Shown: piece after piece, positions 7,442-17,038 of the stretch | Layout of the letters: every line of letters begins with the position of its first letter | How positions within the stretch are numbered: the first letter of the stretch is position 1 | Origin: Pseudomonadota bacterium | Lineage (GTDB): Bacteria > Pseudomonadota > Gammaproteobacteria > Steroidobacterales > GCA-2729495 | DNA length: 37,389 bases | Direction of reading: 5' to 3' | NCBI GenBank assembly: GCA_963204745.1 | Contig: CAUJHF010000055.1 | Location: forward strand, 1 to 37,389 | Notes under the pieces: model-generated | What the model saw: only the letters and a program-made list of their open reading frames with translations | Database searches by the model: none | What the model was told of the DNA's origin: nothing | Program-made: the position numbers and the translations under genes

Positions 7442-8878
7442 ATGTTCCGTACGGAACCGGTGCGTGTTTTTGCGGCTGTGCTGCTGCTCTGGTTTGCGTA
7501 TCCGGTATACGCGCAGACCACTGAGCTGCCCGAGCCGGTGAGCAAGGCGCTCCTGCGGTACAAGCTCCCGCCTGGTTCATTCAGTGCTTTCGTGCAGAAG
7601 GTGGGGGCTTCCACGCCATTGCTGGCCTTCAATGAGAATGTGCCGCGCAATCCGGCCTCCGCCATCAAGCTGCTGACTACCTTCGTGGCGCTGGAAGAAC
7701 TTGGCCCCACCTATCAGTGGCGCACCGAGGTCTATGCCGACGGGCAGATCAAGGATGGCGTTCTCGACGGTGATCTGCTGATCAAGGGTTACGGTGACCC
7801 CCTGCTGATGACTGAGCGCCTGTGGCTGTTGCAGCGGGAGCTGCGCAGCAACGGGGTGCGGCAGATCAACGGCGATCTGGTCATCGACAACAGCTGGTTT
7901 GCCCGCGAGGAACTCGATCCCGGTGCATTCGACGGGCAGGAGTACCGCGCCTACAACGTCCTCCCCGATGCCCTGCTGGTCAACTTCCAGTCGGTGAACT
8001 TCATTTTTCGTCCGGATCCCGCCCGGCGGACGATCGGGATACTGAGTGATCCGGTACTCGCTGAGGTCCGGATCGACAACAACATGCGGCTGTTCAACGG
8101 CGAGTGCAGTTCCGGTCGAAGCAGCATCAACATGGCTGTCAGTGGTGAGCCCGGTCACCCGCGGGTGACTTTTACCGGGCAGCTGGCCAATAACTGTTCC
8201 GAGTATCAGCTGGTTCGTTCGCTGCTGGATGGCCCCGGCTACGCCTATGCCGTCTTCCGAGGTCTGTGGGAGGAGCAGGGCGGCAGCATCAAGGGGCTGA
8301 TGCGGCCCGGCCAGGTACCGGCAGGCAAGAAGCCCTTGCTGACATTCGAGTCACCGCCACTCGCCGAGGTGATCAGGCCGGTGAACAAGTTCAGCAACAA
8401 TGTCATGACCCGGCAGATCTTCCTGACGCTCGGTGCCGAAAAGCTCGGAGCACCCGGCACGCTTGAGAAAGGGAGGCAGGTAATGGCGGATGCACTGGCC
8501 CGGCAAGGGCTCAGTTTTCCTGAACTCCGGATCGGCAATGGCGCCGGCCTGTCGCGTGACAATCGTATCTCGGCGCGCAGTCTGGGCCGCCTGCTGCTGG
8601 CTGCCCGCCGCAGTCCCTTCGGTGCGGAATTCCAGGCCTCGCTGTCGCTGGCGGGACTGGATGGCACGACCCGTCGGCGGTTCCAGAAGGATTCGCTGGC
8701 CGGCCAGATGCACCTGAAGACCGGCACCCTGGACGGGGTAAGCTCCATCGCCGGCTATGTGCGCGACCAGTCCGGTGAAGAGTATGTGGTCGTTGCGATC
8801 GCCAATCAGCCCAAGGCGACCTGGGGTGGTGGCCAGGAGGCGCAGAATGCCCTGCTGCGCTGGGTAAACCGGCTATAG
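7442..8878 (+). CDS. dacB: D-alanyl-D-alanine carboxypeptidase/endopeptidase (PBP4 family)
   Basis: A periplasmic penicillin-binding protein that trims peptidoglycan stem peptides and cross-links. From the ATG at 7442 (preceded by CGGGAG) the protein has 478 aa and a signal peptide of about 24 residues ending PVYAQ. The three serine-acyltransferase motifs are present: SAIK (S73-K76), SNN in KFSNNVMTRQ, and KTG in LKTGTLDG. The length matches class C PBP4 with its inserted domains. An in-frame extension back to 7328 lacks a signal-peptide-like beginning and was not used. The gene stands alone, 116 bp after the activator, with no evident operon partner. Confidence 0.93.
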   Translation: MFRTEPVRVFAAVLLLWFAYPVYAQTTELPEPVSKALLRYKLPPGSFSAFVQKVGASTPLLAFNENVPRNPASAIKLLTTFVALEELGPTYQWRTEVYADGQIKDGVLDGDLLIKGYGDPLLMTERLWLLQRELRSNGVRQINGDLVIDNSWFAREELDPGAFDGQEYRAYNVLPDALLVNFQSVNFIFRPDPARRTIGILSDPVLAEVRIDNNMRLFNGECSSGRSSINMAVSGEPGHPRVTFTGQLANNCSEYQLVRSLLDGPGYAYAVFRGLWEEQGGSIKGLMRPGQVPAGKKPLLTFESPPLAEVIRPVNKFSNNVMTRQIFLTLGAEKLGAPGTLEKGRQVMADALARQGLSFPELRIGNGAGLSRDNRISARSLGRLLLAARRSPFGAEFQASLSLAGLDGTTRRRFQKDSLAGQMHLKTGTLDGVSSIAGYVRDQSGEEYVVVAIANQPKATWGGGQEAQNALLRWVNRL

Positions 8879-8920
8879 GCGGCGTTACGGGCAGCCGACG
8901 GGCGGTACAATTCGGGCTAG

Positions 8921-9310
<390 letters not shown>

Positions 9311-9400
9311 GCCGGGGGGCGTATCAGCCCCGCGTTCCTGAACCGCGAGCCCACCAGACGCCAGCGCGGATGATCGACGTTCGGATTCTCACATTGGCGC

Positions 9401-9421
9401 AAAAAGCCGTCTTCAGATGGC
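9401..9421 (-). terminator. Weak candidate terminator after the DUF547 gene
   Basis: On the minus strand a short GCC...GGC hairpin (9421-9406) is followed by TTTTT (9405-9401), about 100 bp past the DUF547 stop. The stem is short, so the call is tentative. The rest of 9311-9523 shows nothing else I can support. Confidence 0.35.
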
Positions 9422-9523
9422 CCCCGAGAGCGACCAGCTGGTCGGTGGACGCGTCTCGGTAAGGCTGATCCGGACGATGGACTCGATGCCAGCCGGTTTG
9501 CGGATCAGTACGCGGGCTCTTCG

Positions 9524-10339
9524 TTATGGCTCTTCTGGACGTCGCCAGGTGCCATTCAGTTCCCGGTCCCAGGGGATGAAGCGCAGTTCGAAGCCGTCAG
9601 TGGCGAGCAGAGCAGCAGTTGCCGGGTCGCTGACATAAGCCGAGATGTACTTCTGTACCGAGCCGGCAGCCCGGGTGAAATCTTCTCCGTACCAGTCGAA
9701 GAGCCTTGAGACAAAAGCGATCTTTCGCTGCACATCGTAGCGGTTGCGGGTGCTGTCGTTGATGAATGCACGTGTCGCAACGTCCAGCTGTTCCTCCAGT
9801 TTTTCGGGAATATAGGCCCGGCTGGAGAGTCGTGGACAGGAGATCGAGGCGCAGACGATCGCGAAGTGGATGCGCGGATCGCCTTCCGGGATCAGTTGTC
9901 GGGTTTCGAGATCGCGGAGGCTGACCGGCTGACCCATCAAGGGGTACTTCCGGCGTTTGAAGTAGGTGTAACTGGCAAGCCAGGAAGAGGGCGCGTAGCC
10001 GTCGAGGATGCCGCGGATCGCAAAGGCGTTGTAGGCATTGATGAGGAAAGCAAGGCGGGCAGGGCCGCCGTCCAGATCTTCGGCGCGGGTGTCGTCGAGA
10101 CTGGTCAGAAAGCGTGCAAAGGCCGGATCGGCATTGATGCCGGCGTAATCGACGAATCCGCGTTGCACATTGCGCAGCAGTACTGCGTCGAATGCGCTGT
10201 GATCGGGCCCTGCAGCCTGACTGGCGTCCCAGACGAGGCTGAGCCCCGTGAGGAGAACGATCATGCACAAGCGGCGTGCCGGAATCTGGCGCCTGCGGAA
10301 CAGGCCGTCGTCGGATCGAAGGTACAACATCGGATGCAT
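9524..10339 (-). CDS. DUF547 domain-containing exported protein
   Basis: Residues from about 60 onward match the DUF547 pattern: AFLINAYNAFAIRGIL, IHFAIVCASISCPRLS and an FDWYGEDF stretch near the end. The function of the family is unknown. An N-terminal hydrophobic segment (MIVLLTGLSLVW...ASQAA) looks like a signal peptide, so export is likely. The ATG at 10339 is chosen because the open frame further upstream overlaps the preceding TPR gene. ATGs at 10330 and 10264 are alternatives; the last would start directly at the signal peptide. It is downstream of the TPR/TonB-C gene on the same strand, 55 bp from its stop with this start. Confidence 0.75.
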   Translation of the reverse strand: MHPMLYLRSDDGLFRRRQIPARRLCMIVLLTGLSLVWDASQAAGPDHSAFDAVLLRNVQRGFVDYAGINADPAFARFLTSLDDTRAEDLDGGPARLAFLINAYNAFAIRGILDGYAPSSWLASYTYFKRRKYPLMGQPVSLRDLETRQLIPEGDPRIHFAIVCASISCPRLSSRAYIPEKLEEQLDVATRAFINDSTRNRYDVQRKIAFVSRLFDWYGEDFTRAAGSVQKYISAYVSDPATAALLATDGFELRFIPWDRELNGTWRRPEEP

Positions 10340-10394
10340 TCTAAGCCCAGTTACTGGAGTGCGTTCCACAGGCGTTCCCGGATGCGCGGCCGGG

Positions 10395-11855
10395 TCAGTT
10401 GCGGCTGTCGGAGTCTGGTTGACTGAGGGGCTTCCCGCTTTCGGGAGTATCGGGTGGCGAAGTGGCTTTGGCCTCGATCCGGTAGGCAAATTCGTGGCGC
10501 AGACTGAGGCCCTCTGTCGGTACTGCCACCCCGTCCGCATAACGCGGCCGGTACAGCGAACGGCGTACCGCATTGAGAACGCTCTTGTCGATCAGCCCGG
10601 CGGGGTCTGATTCCATGACCTCTGCCGAGCTCACCAGCCCCATCGCATCGACCGAGTACCTGACGACCACATAACCTGACTCGAGTTTGCTGCCGGGGGG
10701 CAGCTTGCGCGCCGATGCAGGGTATATCTGCGGCGCCGGGTTCCAGAGCAGCCGGACTGGCCGGGCAAAATACTCCTCGCGCCGCCCGGCAAATTTCTCG
10801 TTGCCGGACAGCGTCTGCCAGGCTTCGTCATAGGCTTCGGTGGACGAGTTGCGCTTTCCCCAGATGCGGTACAGGTCGCCAAACTCGATCAGTACAGCCG
10901 CCCGTTGCAAGGGGTCCGGCTCAGGTTGCTGATCGACGATGTCCAGTGCCTTGCGCAGTACCACGCCGCTCATCGGCAACAGGGTTTCCGGTTCCTGCAT
11001 CGGGCCAGCCACTGGTGACTGCAGGGCCTGCTGCCGGTAACTGCTGGCGACTGCGATCAGTGGCGCAACCATCGCCGGGTCATTCTCGCCCCTGGTGGCA
11101 GCGATTCGCCGGACCGCATCCTGGCGCACCAGCCGTGCTGACAACACCTGGCCCGTCTGTTCATACCAGTCGCCCAGCCTGGACAAGGCCGGCAGCAGCT
11201 CCGGACTTTCCCTGCCGAGCCGGTGCGCCATGATCTGCAGCTGCGATTCCTGATGAAAATTGGCCTTGTCGAAATCCTTCTGGCCGAGATAGCTCTCCGT
11301 GAGGGCATCGCGGACCGGCAGCTGATCGAGATTGTAAAAGCCCTCGTTGACATGATTCACATGCAGTGCCCGCTCAAAGCTCTCGGTGGCCTGAACGAAC
11401 TGTTCCGCCTGCATATAGGTCCGGCCGAGCCCCATCAGCGGCGTGATCAGCTGCGGTGAGACGATGCCCGCGTGTTTTTCCACCAGCGTGACAGCTGCGC
11501 TGTAGTTGTTCCCGGCGGCCAGAAGGTCGCCGGCGCGCAACTGTGCGGTGGCGAGATTGGTCAGCGGAGTTACCAGTGCTGCATCGTCGTCGCCATCAAG
11601 TTGGCGGGTCAGCTCCACGACTTCAAAGGCGGCCGGCACGGCATCGGCCGGCCGGTCTTCTTCCAGCAGGCGCAGCATTCTCTGGTAAGCAGCAGAGCGG
11701 CGTTCTACCGCTGCTTCTGACCGCGGCGCTGACGGCAGGGCGCCGGATTCTCCGGCGTATGCCGCATGGCTCCAAAGGCCCGTGCCCGCACAGCTCATCG
11801 CCACGATGAGGCCGACCATGCTCTGCGTCACAGGAAGCCGACAGGACTGGTACAT
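10395..11855 (-). CDS. Exported tetratricopeptide-repeat protein with TonB-type C-terminal domain
   Basis: A 486-aa protein. The first 35 residues look like a signal peptide ending HAAYAG. Residues about 55-370 are helical TPR-like repeats (for example [28 protein letters not shown] and [24 protein letters not shown]). The last 100 residues have the TonB_C pattern: [20 protein letters not shown], then [17 protein letters not shown]. TonB domains normally contact outer-membrane proteins, but here the region follows TPR repeats rather than a membrane anchor with a proline-rich linker. It is more likely a periplasmic scaffold than an energy transducer. The DUF547 gene follows on the same strand. 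Confidence 0.8.
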   Translation of the reverse strand: MYQSCRLPVTQSMVGLIVAMSCAGTGLWSHAAYAGESGALPSAPRSEAAVERRSAAYQRMLRLLEEDRPADAVPAAFEVVELTRQLDGDDDAALVTPLTNLATAQLRAGDLLAAGNNYSAAVTLVEKHAGIVSPQLITPLMGLGRTYMQAEQFVQATESFERALHVNHVNEGFYNLDQLPVRDALTESYLGQKDFDKANFHQESQLQIMAHRLGRESPELLPALSRLGDWYEQTGQVLSARLVRQDAVRRIAATRGENDPAMVAPLIAVASSYRQQALQSPVAGPMQEPETLLPMSGVVLRKALDIVDQQPEPDPLQRAAVLIEFGDLYRIWGKRNSSTEAYDEAWQTLSGNEKFAGRREEYFARPVRLLWNPAPQIYPASARKLPPGSKLESGYVVVRYSVDAMGLVSSAEVMESDPAGLIDKSVLNAVRRSLYRPRYADGVAVPTEGLSLRHEFAYRIEAKATSPPDTPESGKPLSQPDSDSRN

Positions 11856-11909
11856 GGCAGCAAATTACCAATTCCCGGCGGCCGTGCATATCGGGTAGGG
11901 TGTGGCGGT

Positions 11910-12476
11910 ATGGAGTCCGGCATCAGGCATTTCGTCAACGGCAATCCGCTGCTGCCGCCATTCCCTGATCACCTCAGGCTGGCGATGTTCGGGATGGGCT
12001 GCTTCTGGGGCGCGGAGCGCCGCTTCTGGCAGTTGCCGGGCGTATGGACCACGGCGGTCGGTTATTCGGCTGGCTCGACACCGGATCCGGACTACAGGCA
12101 GGTGTGCTCGGGGCGTACCGGACACAGCGAGGTCGTGCGGGTGGTCTATGACCCGGCGCTGATCACTTACCCGCAACTGCTGACGGTTTTCTGGGAGTCA
12201 CACGATCCGACGCAGGGCATGCGCCAGGGTAACGACGTGGGCACGCAGTACCGCTCCGGAATCTACTGGTATGACGACGAGCAGCGCGATGCCGCCCGGT
12301 ACTCGGCCCAACGATTCGGCGAGCGTCTGGTGGTCGGCGGCTTCGGCCCGGTAACTACCGAAATCAAGGCAGCCGGCGAGTTCTGGTATGCGGAGGACTA
12401 CCACCAGCAATACCTGGCCAAAAACCCCGGTGGTTACTGCGGACTCGGCGGTACCGGGATCAAATGCACGGACTGA
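11910..12476 (+). CDS. msrA: Peptide-methionine (S)-S-oxide reductase
   Basis: Repairs oxidised methionine, reducing S-sulfoxides in proteins. The catalytic motif [11 protein letters not shown] places the nucleophilic cysteine at C31. C177 and C186 in the C-terminal tail ([13 protein letters not shown]) are the usual resolving cysteines. The conserved [19 protein letters not shown] and EDYHQQYL motifs are all present. With the ATG at 11910 the length is 188 aa, normal for the core enzyme. A longer open frame upstream has no family similarity and overlaps the promoter region of the divergent TPR gene. Confidence 0.95.
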   Translation: MESGIRHFVNGNPLLPPFPDHLRLAMFGMGCFWGAERRFWQLPGVWTTAVGYSAGSTPDPDYRQVCSGRTGHSEVVRVVYDPALITYPQLLTVFWESHDPTQGMRQGNDVGTQYRSGIYWYDDEQRDAARYSAQRFGERLVVGGFGPVTTEIKAAGEFWYAEDYHQQYLAKNPGGYCGLGGTGIKCTD

Positions 12477-12549
12477 CCAAAAACGGGCACCAAAAGTGTG
12501 ACCGTTTCCATGCGGCGCCGCGATGCACTGCATACCATGCGGGATATAG

Positions 12550-13911
12550 ATGCCGGCATGTTGCCGGACGCCGGAATCACTTGTGCAGCCCAAGCGACTC
12601 AAGATCGACACTGCCAATCTCCAGTGCGGCATGTATGTGGCCCAGCTCGACCGCCCATGGCTGGAGACGCCGTTCCTTTTGAAGGGCTTCGAGATCCGTG
12701 ACGCGAAAGATCTGCAGCTGCTCCGCCAGTTCTGCAAGCATGTGTATGTAGACGCCAGCCAGGGCTCGCTGCCTGAAGAAAAGGTGCTGGGCGCGCGGCG
12801 CAAGGAGGAGCAGTACGCCAGTGTGCTGGCAGCTCCGGCGACGCGCCGGGAGCATGTGCCACCGGCAGGACTGGCGCGGCGACTCGTCGATACGCTGGCC
12901 CGGCTCGACCGGAATGGCGTGCTGTCCAGATTCCTGCCTGCGTCACACTACAGAAACGCTGTACCGACACATCTGGAAGCGCCGAGGGCTGCAGAGGCCT
13001 ATGACAACGCAACCCGTGTACTCAGCGAAATGCTCGAGCAGCTTCCGCAGGTCAAGACAATCGATGCCGGGCGCCTGCAGCAGGCCGTCGGCCCACTGGT
13101 CGACAGCATACTGCGCAATCAGGATGCGATGGCATGGCTCGTATGTCTGCGCAAACGTGATGTAAACAGCCTGCTCCGGCAAACAGGCAGCGCCGTATGG
13201 GCGGCGATACTCGGCCGGCATCTGGGTTTTGAGCGCAGTGCGATCGAAACACTGGCGCTCGGTGGCCTGCTGCTCGATCTGGGCAACGCACGGATTCCCC
13301 GGAGCATTATTCTCAAGCAAGGTCCGCTCGAAGAAACCGAGCAGAAGATAATCCGCAAGCACGTGGCGCTGGGGCTGGAGATGGTGCGCACGACGCCTGG
13401 CCTGAACGCCGACGTCATCGCGATGTTGCAGCACCATCATGAGCGCAACGACGGTTCCGGCTATCCCAAGGGTCTGTCTGGTGCTGATATACCGGTTTTC
13501 GGCCGCATTGCCGGCCTGGTCGACTGTTTCGACGCAATGACGACCAAGCGGCCCTATGCGCCGGCCCGGTCCGCATACGATGCGGTGAGGGAACTCAACA
13601 GTCTGTCCGGCACCCTGTTCCAGAAGGAACTCGTCGAGCAGTTCGTGCAGGCAGTCGGCATGTTCCCGACCGGGTCGCTGGTTGAGCTCAATACCGGAGA
13701 GATTGCGGTCGTGACCGCGCAAAACCGGGTACAGCGGCTGCGTCCGATGCTGAGGTTGCTCAGTAATGCCGACAAGACGCCGCTGGCTGCACAGAAGGCG
13801 CTCGACCTTCGCAGCACGCGCCGAAGACACAGTGACAGTGATTCGCGCTGGATCGTTCGCGGCCTTGATCCCGGTGCTTTCGGACTGGATCCCAAAGACT
13901 TTTTCTGCTGA
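12550..13911 (+). CDS. DUF3391/HD-GYP domain protein, degenerate HD motif
   Basis: An N-terminal DUF3391 domain (about residues 15-75, CGMYVAQLDRPWLETPF) is followed by an HD-GYP domain, the fold of cyclic-di-GMP phosphodiesterases. HHERNDGSGYPKGLSG and VDCFDAMTTKRPY are well kept. However, the metal-binding HD pair reads LLLDLGN where LLHDIGK is usual, so the first histidine and the following lysine are missing. Phosphodiesterase activity is doubtful, and a binding or regulatory role is possible. The ATG at 12550 has a GGGA sequence seven bases upstream; the GTG at 12583 is an alternative that starts nearer the domain. A paralogue lies at 22766-23980 on the other strand. Confidence 0.85.
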   Translation: MPACCRTPESLVQPKRLKIDTANLQCGMYVAQLDRPWLETPFLLKGFEIRDAKDLQLLRQFCKHVYVDASQGSLPEEKVLGARRKEEQYASVLAAPATRREHVPPAGLARRLVDTLARLDRNGVLSRFLPASHYRNAVPTHLEAPRAAEAYDNATRVLSEMLEQLPQVKTIDAGRLQQAVGPLVDSILRNQDAMAWLVCLRKRDVNSLLRQTGSAVWAAILGRHLGFERSAIETLALGGLLLDLGNARIPRSIILKQGPLEETEQKIIRKHVALGLEMVRTTPGLNADVIAMLQHHHERNDGSGYPKGLSGADIPVFGRIAGLVDCFDAMTTKRPYAPARSAYDAVRELNSLSGTLFQKELVEQFVQAVGMFPTGSLVELNTGEIAVVTAQNRVQRLRPMLRLLSNADKTPLAAQKALDLRSTRRRHSDSDSRWIVRGLDPGAFGLDPKDFFC

Positions 13912-13936
13912 TCGCTGGCGCCTGCTGCGCTCCCCG

Positions 13937-13942
13937 TATAAT
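13937..13942 (+). promoter_or_regulatory. -10 element before the efflux operon
   Basis: A consensus TATAAT lies 40 bp before the GTG start of the adaptor gene. The region 17 bp upstream has no good -35 match, so the promoter is supported by the -10 only. Confidence 0.45.
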
Positions 13943-13981
13943 CGACCGGTCCCGTTGCCGGTATCGAGGAGCGAAAGCCGC

Positions 13982-15124
13982 GTGAGCAGTCGTCGTCTGC
14001 GACAGATCCTGATCGCCCTGTTCCTGCTGGCCGCTGTTGCGCTGCTGGTCTGGTATCTCGGTCGCCCGAAGCCGGTACCGGTCATGCTGGCGACGGTTGA
14101 AAGCGGTTCCGTGCTCGCCACCGTTTCCAACACCCGTGCCGGCACCGTCGAGGCATGCCAGCGCGCGCGCCTCGCACCGCCGATGGGCGGGCAGATCGCC
14201 CGTCTGCCCTTCAAGGAAGGCGATCGCGTCAAGGCCGATGATGTGCTGGTCGAACTCTGGAACCAGGATCTGCGAGCCCAGGTTCTGCAGGCGGAGCGCG
14301 ATGCGGTGGCAACCCGCAGCCTGGCGCAGGAGGCCTGTGTCACGGCCGAGGTGGCGAAGAAGAATGCCGCCCGTATCAGACAACTGCGTCCCCAGGGGCT
14401 GGTCTCCGAAGGCGACCTTGAAAAGGCGGTCGGCGAAGCAGATGCCCGCGTCGCCGCCTGTAATGCAGCGGTCGACCGGGAAAAAGTCAGCCAGGCGCGC
14501 GTCGACGTGTCCCGTGCCGGCCTTGAGCGCACGTTCCTGCGCGCCCCCTTTGCCGGTGTGGTCGCAGAGATCAATGGTGAAGTCGGCGAATTCGTAACGC
14601 CATCGCCGGTCGGCATCCCTACACCGCCGACCGTGGATCTCGTCGATGGCAGCTGCCTCTATATCTCCGCGCCTATCGATGAGGTCGATGCCCCGGCAGT
14701 CCGCGCCGGCCAGCGCGCCCTGATCACGCTGGATGCCTTCCCGAACCGGCGCTTCCCGGGCTTTGTTCGTCGCGTGGCGCCGTATGTGCTGGAAGCCGAG
14801 AAACAGGCGCGCACCGTGGGCGTGGAGGCCGAGATCGAGGACCCGGAGAAATACAGTTTGCTGCCCGGCTACAGCGCTGACGTCGAGATCATCATCGAGA
14901 ACCGGGAGAACGTGCTGCGCATTCCCACGCAGGCGTTGCTCGAGGGCAGGCGTGTGCTGGTCCTTGATCCCGCCACCGGTATCCTGCATTCCCGCGAGGT
15001 GGAGCGCGGCGTATCGAACTGGGAATACACCGAGATCAAGTCCGGCCTCAAGGCCGGCGATCAGGTGGTGACATCTATTGATCGTGAAGGTGTGGCCGAC
15101 GGTGTCGCCGCAGTCCAGGAGTAG
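13982..15124 (+). CDS. Periplasmic adaptor (HlyD/MacA-like membrane fusion protein)
   Basis: The membrane-fusion subunit of an ABC export system. The GTG at 13982 has a strong GAGGAG (13966-13971) ten bases upstream, giving 380 aa. One N-terminal membrane anchor (about residues 8-26, ILIALFLLAAVALLVWYL) is followed by a lipoyl-like half (GQIARLPFKEGDRVKADDVL), a long helical hairpin (about 90-175), the second lipoyl half (LRAPFAGVVAEINGEVGEFV) and beta-barrel domains. Downstream are the ATPase and two permeases, so the substrate path is probably from the inner membrane or periplasm outward. The substrate is not shown by the sequence. Confidence 0.88.
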   Translation: MSSRRLRQILIALFLLAAVALLVWYLGRPKPVPVMLATVESGSVLATVSNTRAGTVEACQRARLAPPMGGQIARLPFKEGDRVKADDVLVELWNQDLRAQVLQAERDAVATRSLAQEACVTAEVAKKNAARIRQLRPQGLVSEGDLEKAVGEADARVAACNAAVDREKVSQARVDVSRAGLERTFLRAPFAGVVAEINGEVGEFVTPSPVGIPTPPTVDLVDGSCLYISAPIDEVDAPAVRAGQRALITLDAFPNRRFPGFVRRVAPYVLEAEKQARTVGVEAEIEDPEKYSLLPGYSADVEIIIENRENVLRIPTQALLEGRRVLVLDPATGILHSREVERGVSNWEYTEIKSGLKAGDQVVTSIDREGVADGVAAVQE

Positions 15125-15821
15125 TCCGACGCCGGACGCAGTTGCGATTCTGCGTCTGGAGCAGCTGACCCGGATTTTTGCTGTCGGCGACCAGTTTGTG
15201 CGTGCCCTCGATGGCGTGGATCTCAGCATAGGTACGGGGGAGTACATCTCGCTGATGGGGCCATCGGGTTCCGGCAAGTCCACCCTGCTGAATATCCTCG
15301 GTTTGCTCGACCGGCCGACCTCGGGTGAATACTGGCTGGCCGGCGAGCGGACCTCGACGATGAACGATGATCGGCTGGCCGACACCCGGCAGCGCGAGAT
15401 CGGCTTCGTGTTCCAGTTCTTTCATCTGATTCACCGCATGACCGCCGTGGAGAATGTGGAGTTGCCGTTGATGCTGGCCGGGGTGCCGATGGCCGAACGC
15501 CGCGCCCGGGCCCACGAAGTGTTGCGACGCATGGGACTCGAGGCGCGCGTCGATCATCGCTCGAACCAGCTTTCAGGTGGTGAGCGACAGCGGGTTGCGA
15601 TCGCCCGTGCGGTTGTGATGCAGCCAAAGATCCTGCTGGCCGATGAACCGACCGGCAACCTGGACAGTGTCTCCGGCGGCGAAGTCGTGAAGATCGTGGA
15701 AGCGCTGCATGATGAGGGCCTGACGCTGGTGGTGGTCACACACGATCAGGCGATCGGCAGCCGGGCACACCGTCGATTGCTGATGCGCGACGGGAAGGTC
15801 GTGCAGGACGTCAGCGGATGA
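15102..15821 (+). CDS. ABC transporter ATP-binding protein (MacB/LolD type)
   Basis: The nucleotide-binding subunit. Walker A is GPSGSGKST, the signature [14 protein letters not shown], and Walker [13 protein letters not shown] with a following THD switch histidine. These place it in the LolD/MacB-like class that powers mechanotransmission rather than transport through a pore. The start is uncertain: GTG at 15102 (with GAAGG upstream) is chosen, with GTG at 15090 and TTG at 15078 as alternatives; all overlap the adaptor gene's end. Its stop overlaps the first permease start (ATGA). Confidence 0.9.
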   Translation: MSPQSRSSPTPDAVAILRLEQLTRIFAVGDQFVRALDGVDLSIGTGEYISLMGPSGSGKSTLLNILGLLDRPTSGEYWLAGERTSTMNDDRLADTRQREIGFVFQFFHLIHRMTAVENVELPLMLAGVPMAERRARAHEVLRRMGLEARVDHRSNQLSGGERQRVAIARAVVMQPKILLADEPTGNLDSVSGGEVVKIVEALHDEGLTLVVVTHDQAIGSRAHRRLLMRDGKVVQDVSG

Positions 15822-17026
15822 AGCTCGCCGACCGTCACCGCGTGGCTTTCGGTGCGCTGGCACGGGCTCCGTTGCGCACGGCGATGCTGTTGCTGGCCAC
15901 GGCCATCGGTGTCGCAGCCGTGCTGGTGCTGACGGCGCTGGGCGAGGCCGCCCGCGTGTACATTGCCGATGAGTTCCAGTCACTCGGTACGGATCTGCTG
16001 GTGGTCATGCCGGGGCGTACTGAAACCAGCGGCGCCGGTGCGGGCATGATGTCGGGTGCCACGCCGCGCGACATCACGCTGGATGATGCGCGCGCCTTGC
16101 TGCGCAGCTCTGCAATCGCGACCATCGCGCCGCTGGTGGTCGGCGAGAGCTCGGTCTCGGTCGGCTCGCTCGAGCGGGACGTCACGATCATGGGCACGAC
16201 GGCCAGTTACGCAACCATTCGTCACTGGACCATGGCCAGCGGCGAGTTTCTGCCGGACGTCGATATGGACCGGGAATCGCCGGTCTGCGTGGTCGGCAGC
16301 ACCATCGGCAGTGAGCTGTTCCGTGGCGAGCCGCCGGTCGGCCGCTGGCTGCGGGTCGGCGACCGTCGCTGCCGTGTTGCCGGCGTACTCGCCAGGCAGG
16401 GCATCTCGGTGATGGTCGATGTCGATACGGTGGTGATGATTCCGGTGGCGATGGCCCAGAGCCTGTTCAATTCAGCCGGACTGTTCCGGGTGCTGATCCA
16501 GGCGCGCAGCCGGGACGTCATGCCGGCTGCAAAGCGTTTCGTTCTCGCCACATTCAGGCAGCGACATCATGGTGAAGAAGATGTAACCGTGATTACGCAG
16601 GATGCGGTGTTGCAAACCTTTGACGGCATACTTGGCGCGCTGACCCTGGCGCTCGCCGGCATCGCTGCCATCAGCCTGCTCGTTGCGGGCGTGCTGATCA
16701 TGAATGTCATGCTGGTCGCGGTCAGCCAGCGTACACAGGAGATCGGCCTGCTCAAGGCGCTGGGCGCACGCCGCAGCCAGGTGCTCGCGCTGTTTCTCAC
16801 CGAGGCGCTGTATCTCGCGCTGCTCGGCGCGCTGGCCGGTGTGCTGGCCGGTTTTGCCGGCATCTGGTTGCTCGGCAACCTTTATCCCGCCTTCACATTC
16901 CGGCCACCGGTATGGGCGGTGCTTGGTGCCGTGCTGCTGTCCATGGGCTGCGGCATGCTGTTCGGTATCCTGCCGGCCCGGCGTGCAGCGCGTCTCGATC
17001 CGGTTGCGGCGCTCGCCAGGCGCTGA
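15818..17026 (+). CDS. ABC transporter permease, MacB/FtsX type (first of two)
   Basis: A 402-aa membrane subunit with the MacB plan: an N-terminal membrane helix (about 18-40), a large periplasmic domain, then three C-terminal helices (about 270-295, 325-350, 360-385). The sequence TQEIGLLKALGARRSQVLALFLTEAL is the conserved FtsX/MacB coupling region, and PARRAARLDPVAAL is the typical C-terminus. It overlaps the ATPase gene by four bases and is followed 12 bp later by a second permease. The two probably form a heterodimer. Confidence 0.9.
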   Translation: MKLADRHRVAFGALARAPLRTAMLLLATAIGVAAVLVLTALGEAARVYIADEFQSLGTDLLVVMPGRTETSGAGAGMMSGATPRDITLDDARALLRSSAIATIAPLVVGESSVSVGSLERDVTIMGTTASYATIRHWTMASGEFLPDVDMDRESPVCVVGSTIGSELFRGEPPVGRWLRVGDRRCRVAGVLARQGISVMVDVDTVVMIPVAMAQSLFNSAGLFRVLIQARSRDVMPAAKRFVLATFRQRHHGEEDVTVITQDAVLQTFDGILGALTLALAGIAAISLLVAGVLIMNVMLVAVSQRTQEIGLLKALGARRSQVLALFLTEALYLALLGALAGVLAGFAGIWLLGNLYPAFTFRPPVWAVLGAVLLSMGCGMLFGILPARRAARLDPVAALARR

Positions 17027-17038
17027 CCGGTATACGAG

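Noticed and set aside
11766..11909. Upstream extension of msrA to 11766
   Set aside because: The extra 48 codons are Arg/His-rich, unlike MsrA, and cover the promoter region of the divergent TPR gene. The ATG at 11910 gives the normal length.
13760..15385. A 541-codon open frame antisense to the adaptor gene
   Set aside because: Opposes a clear HlyD-type protein and an ABC ATPase; no domain signature.
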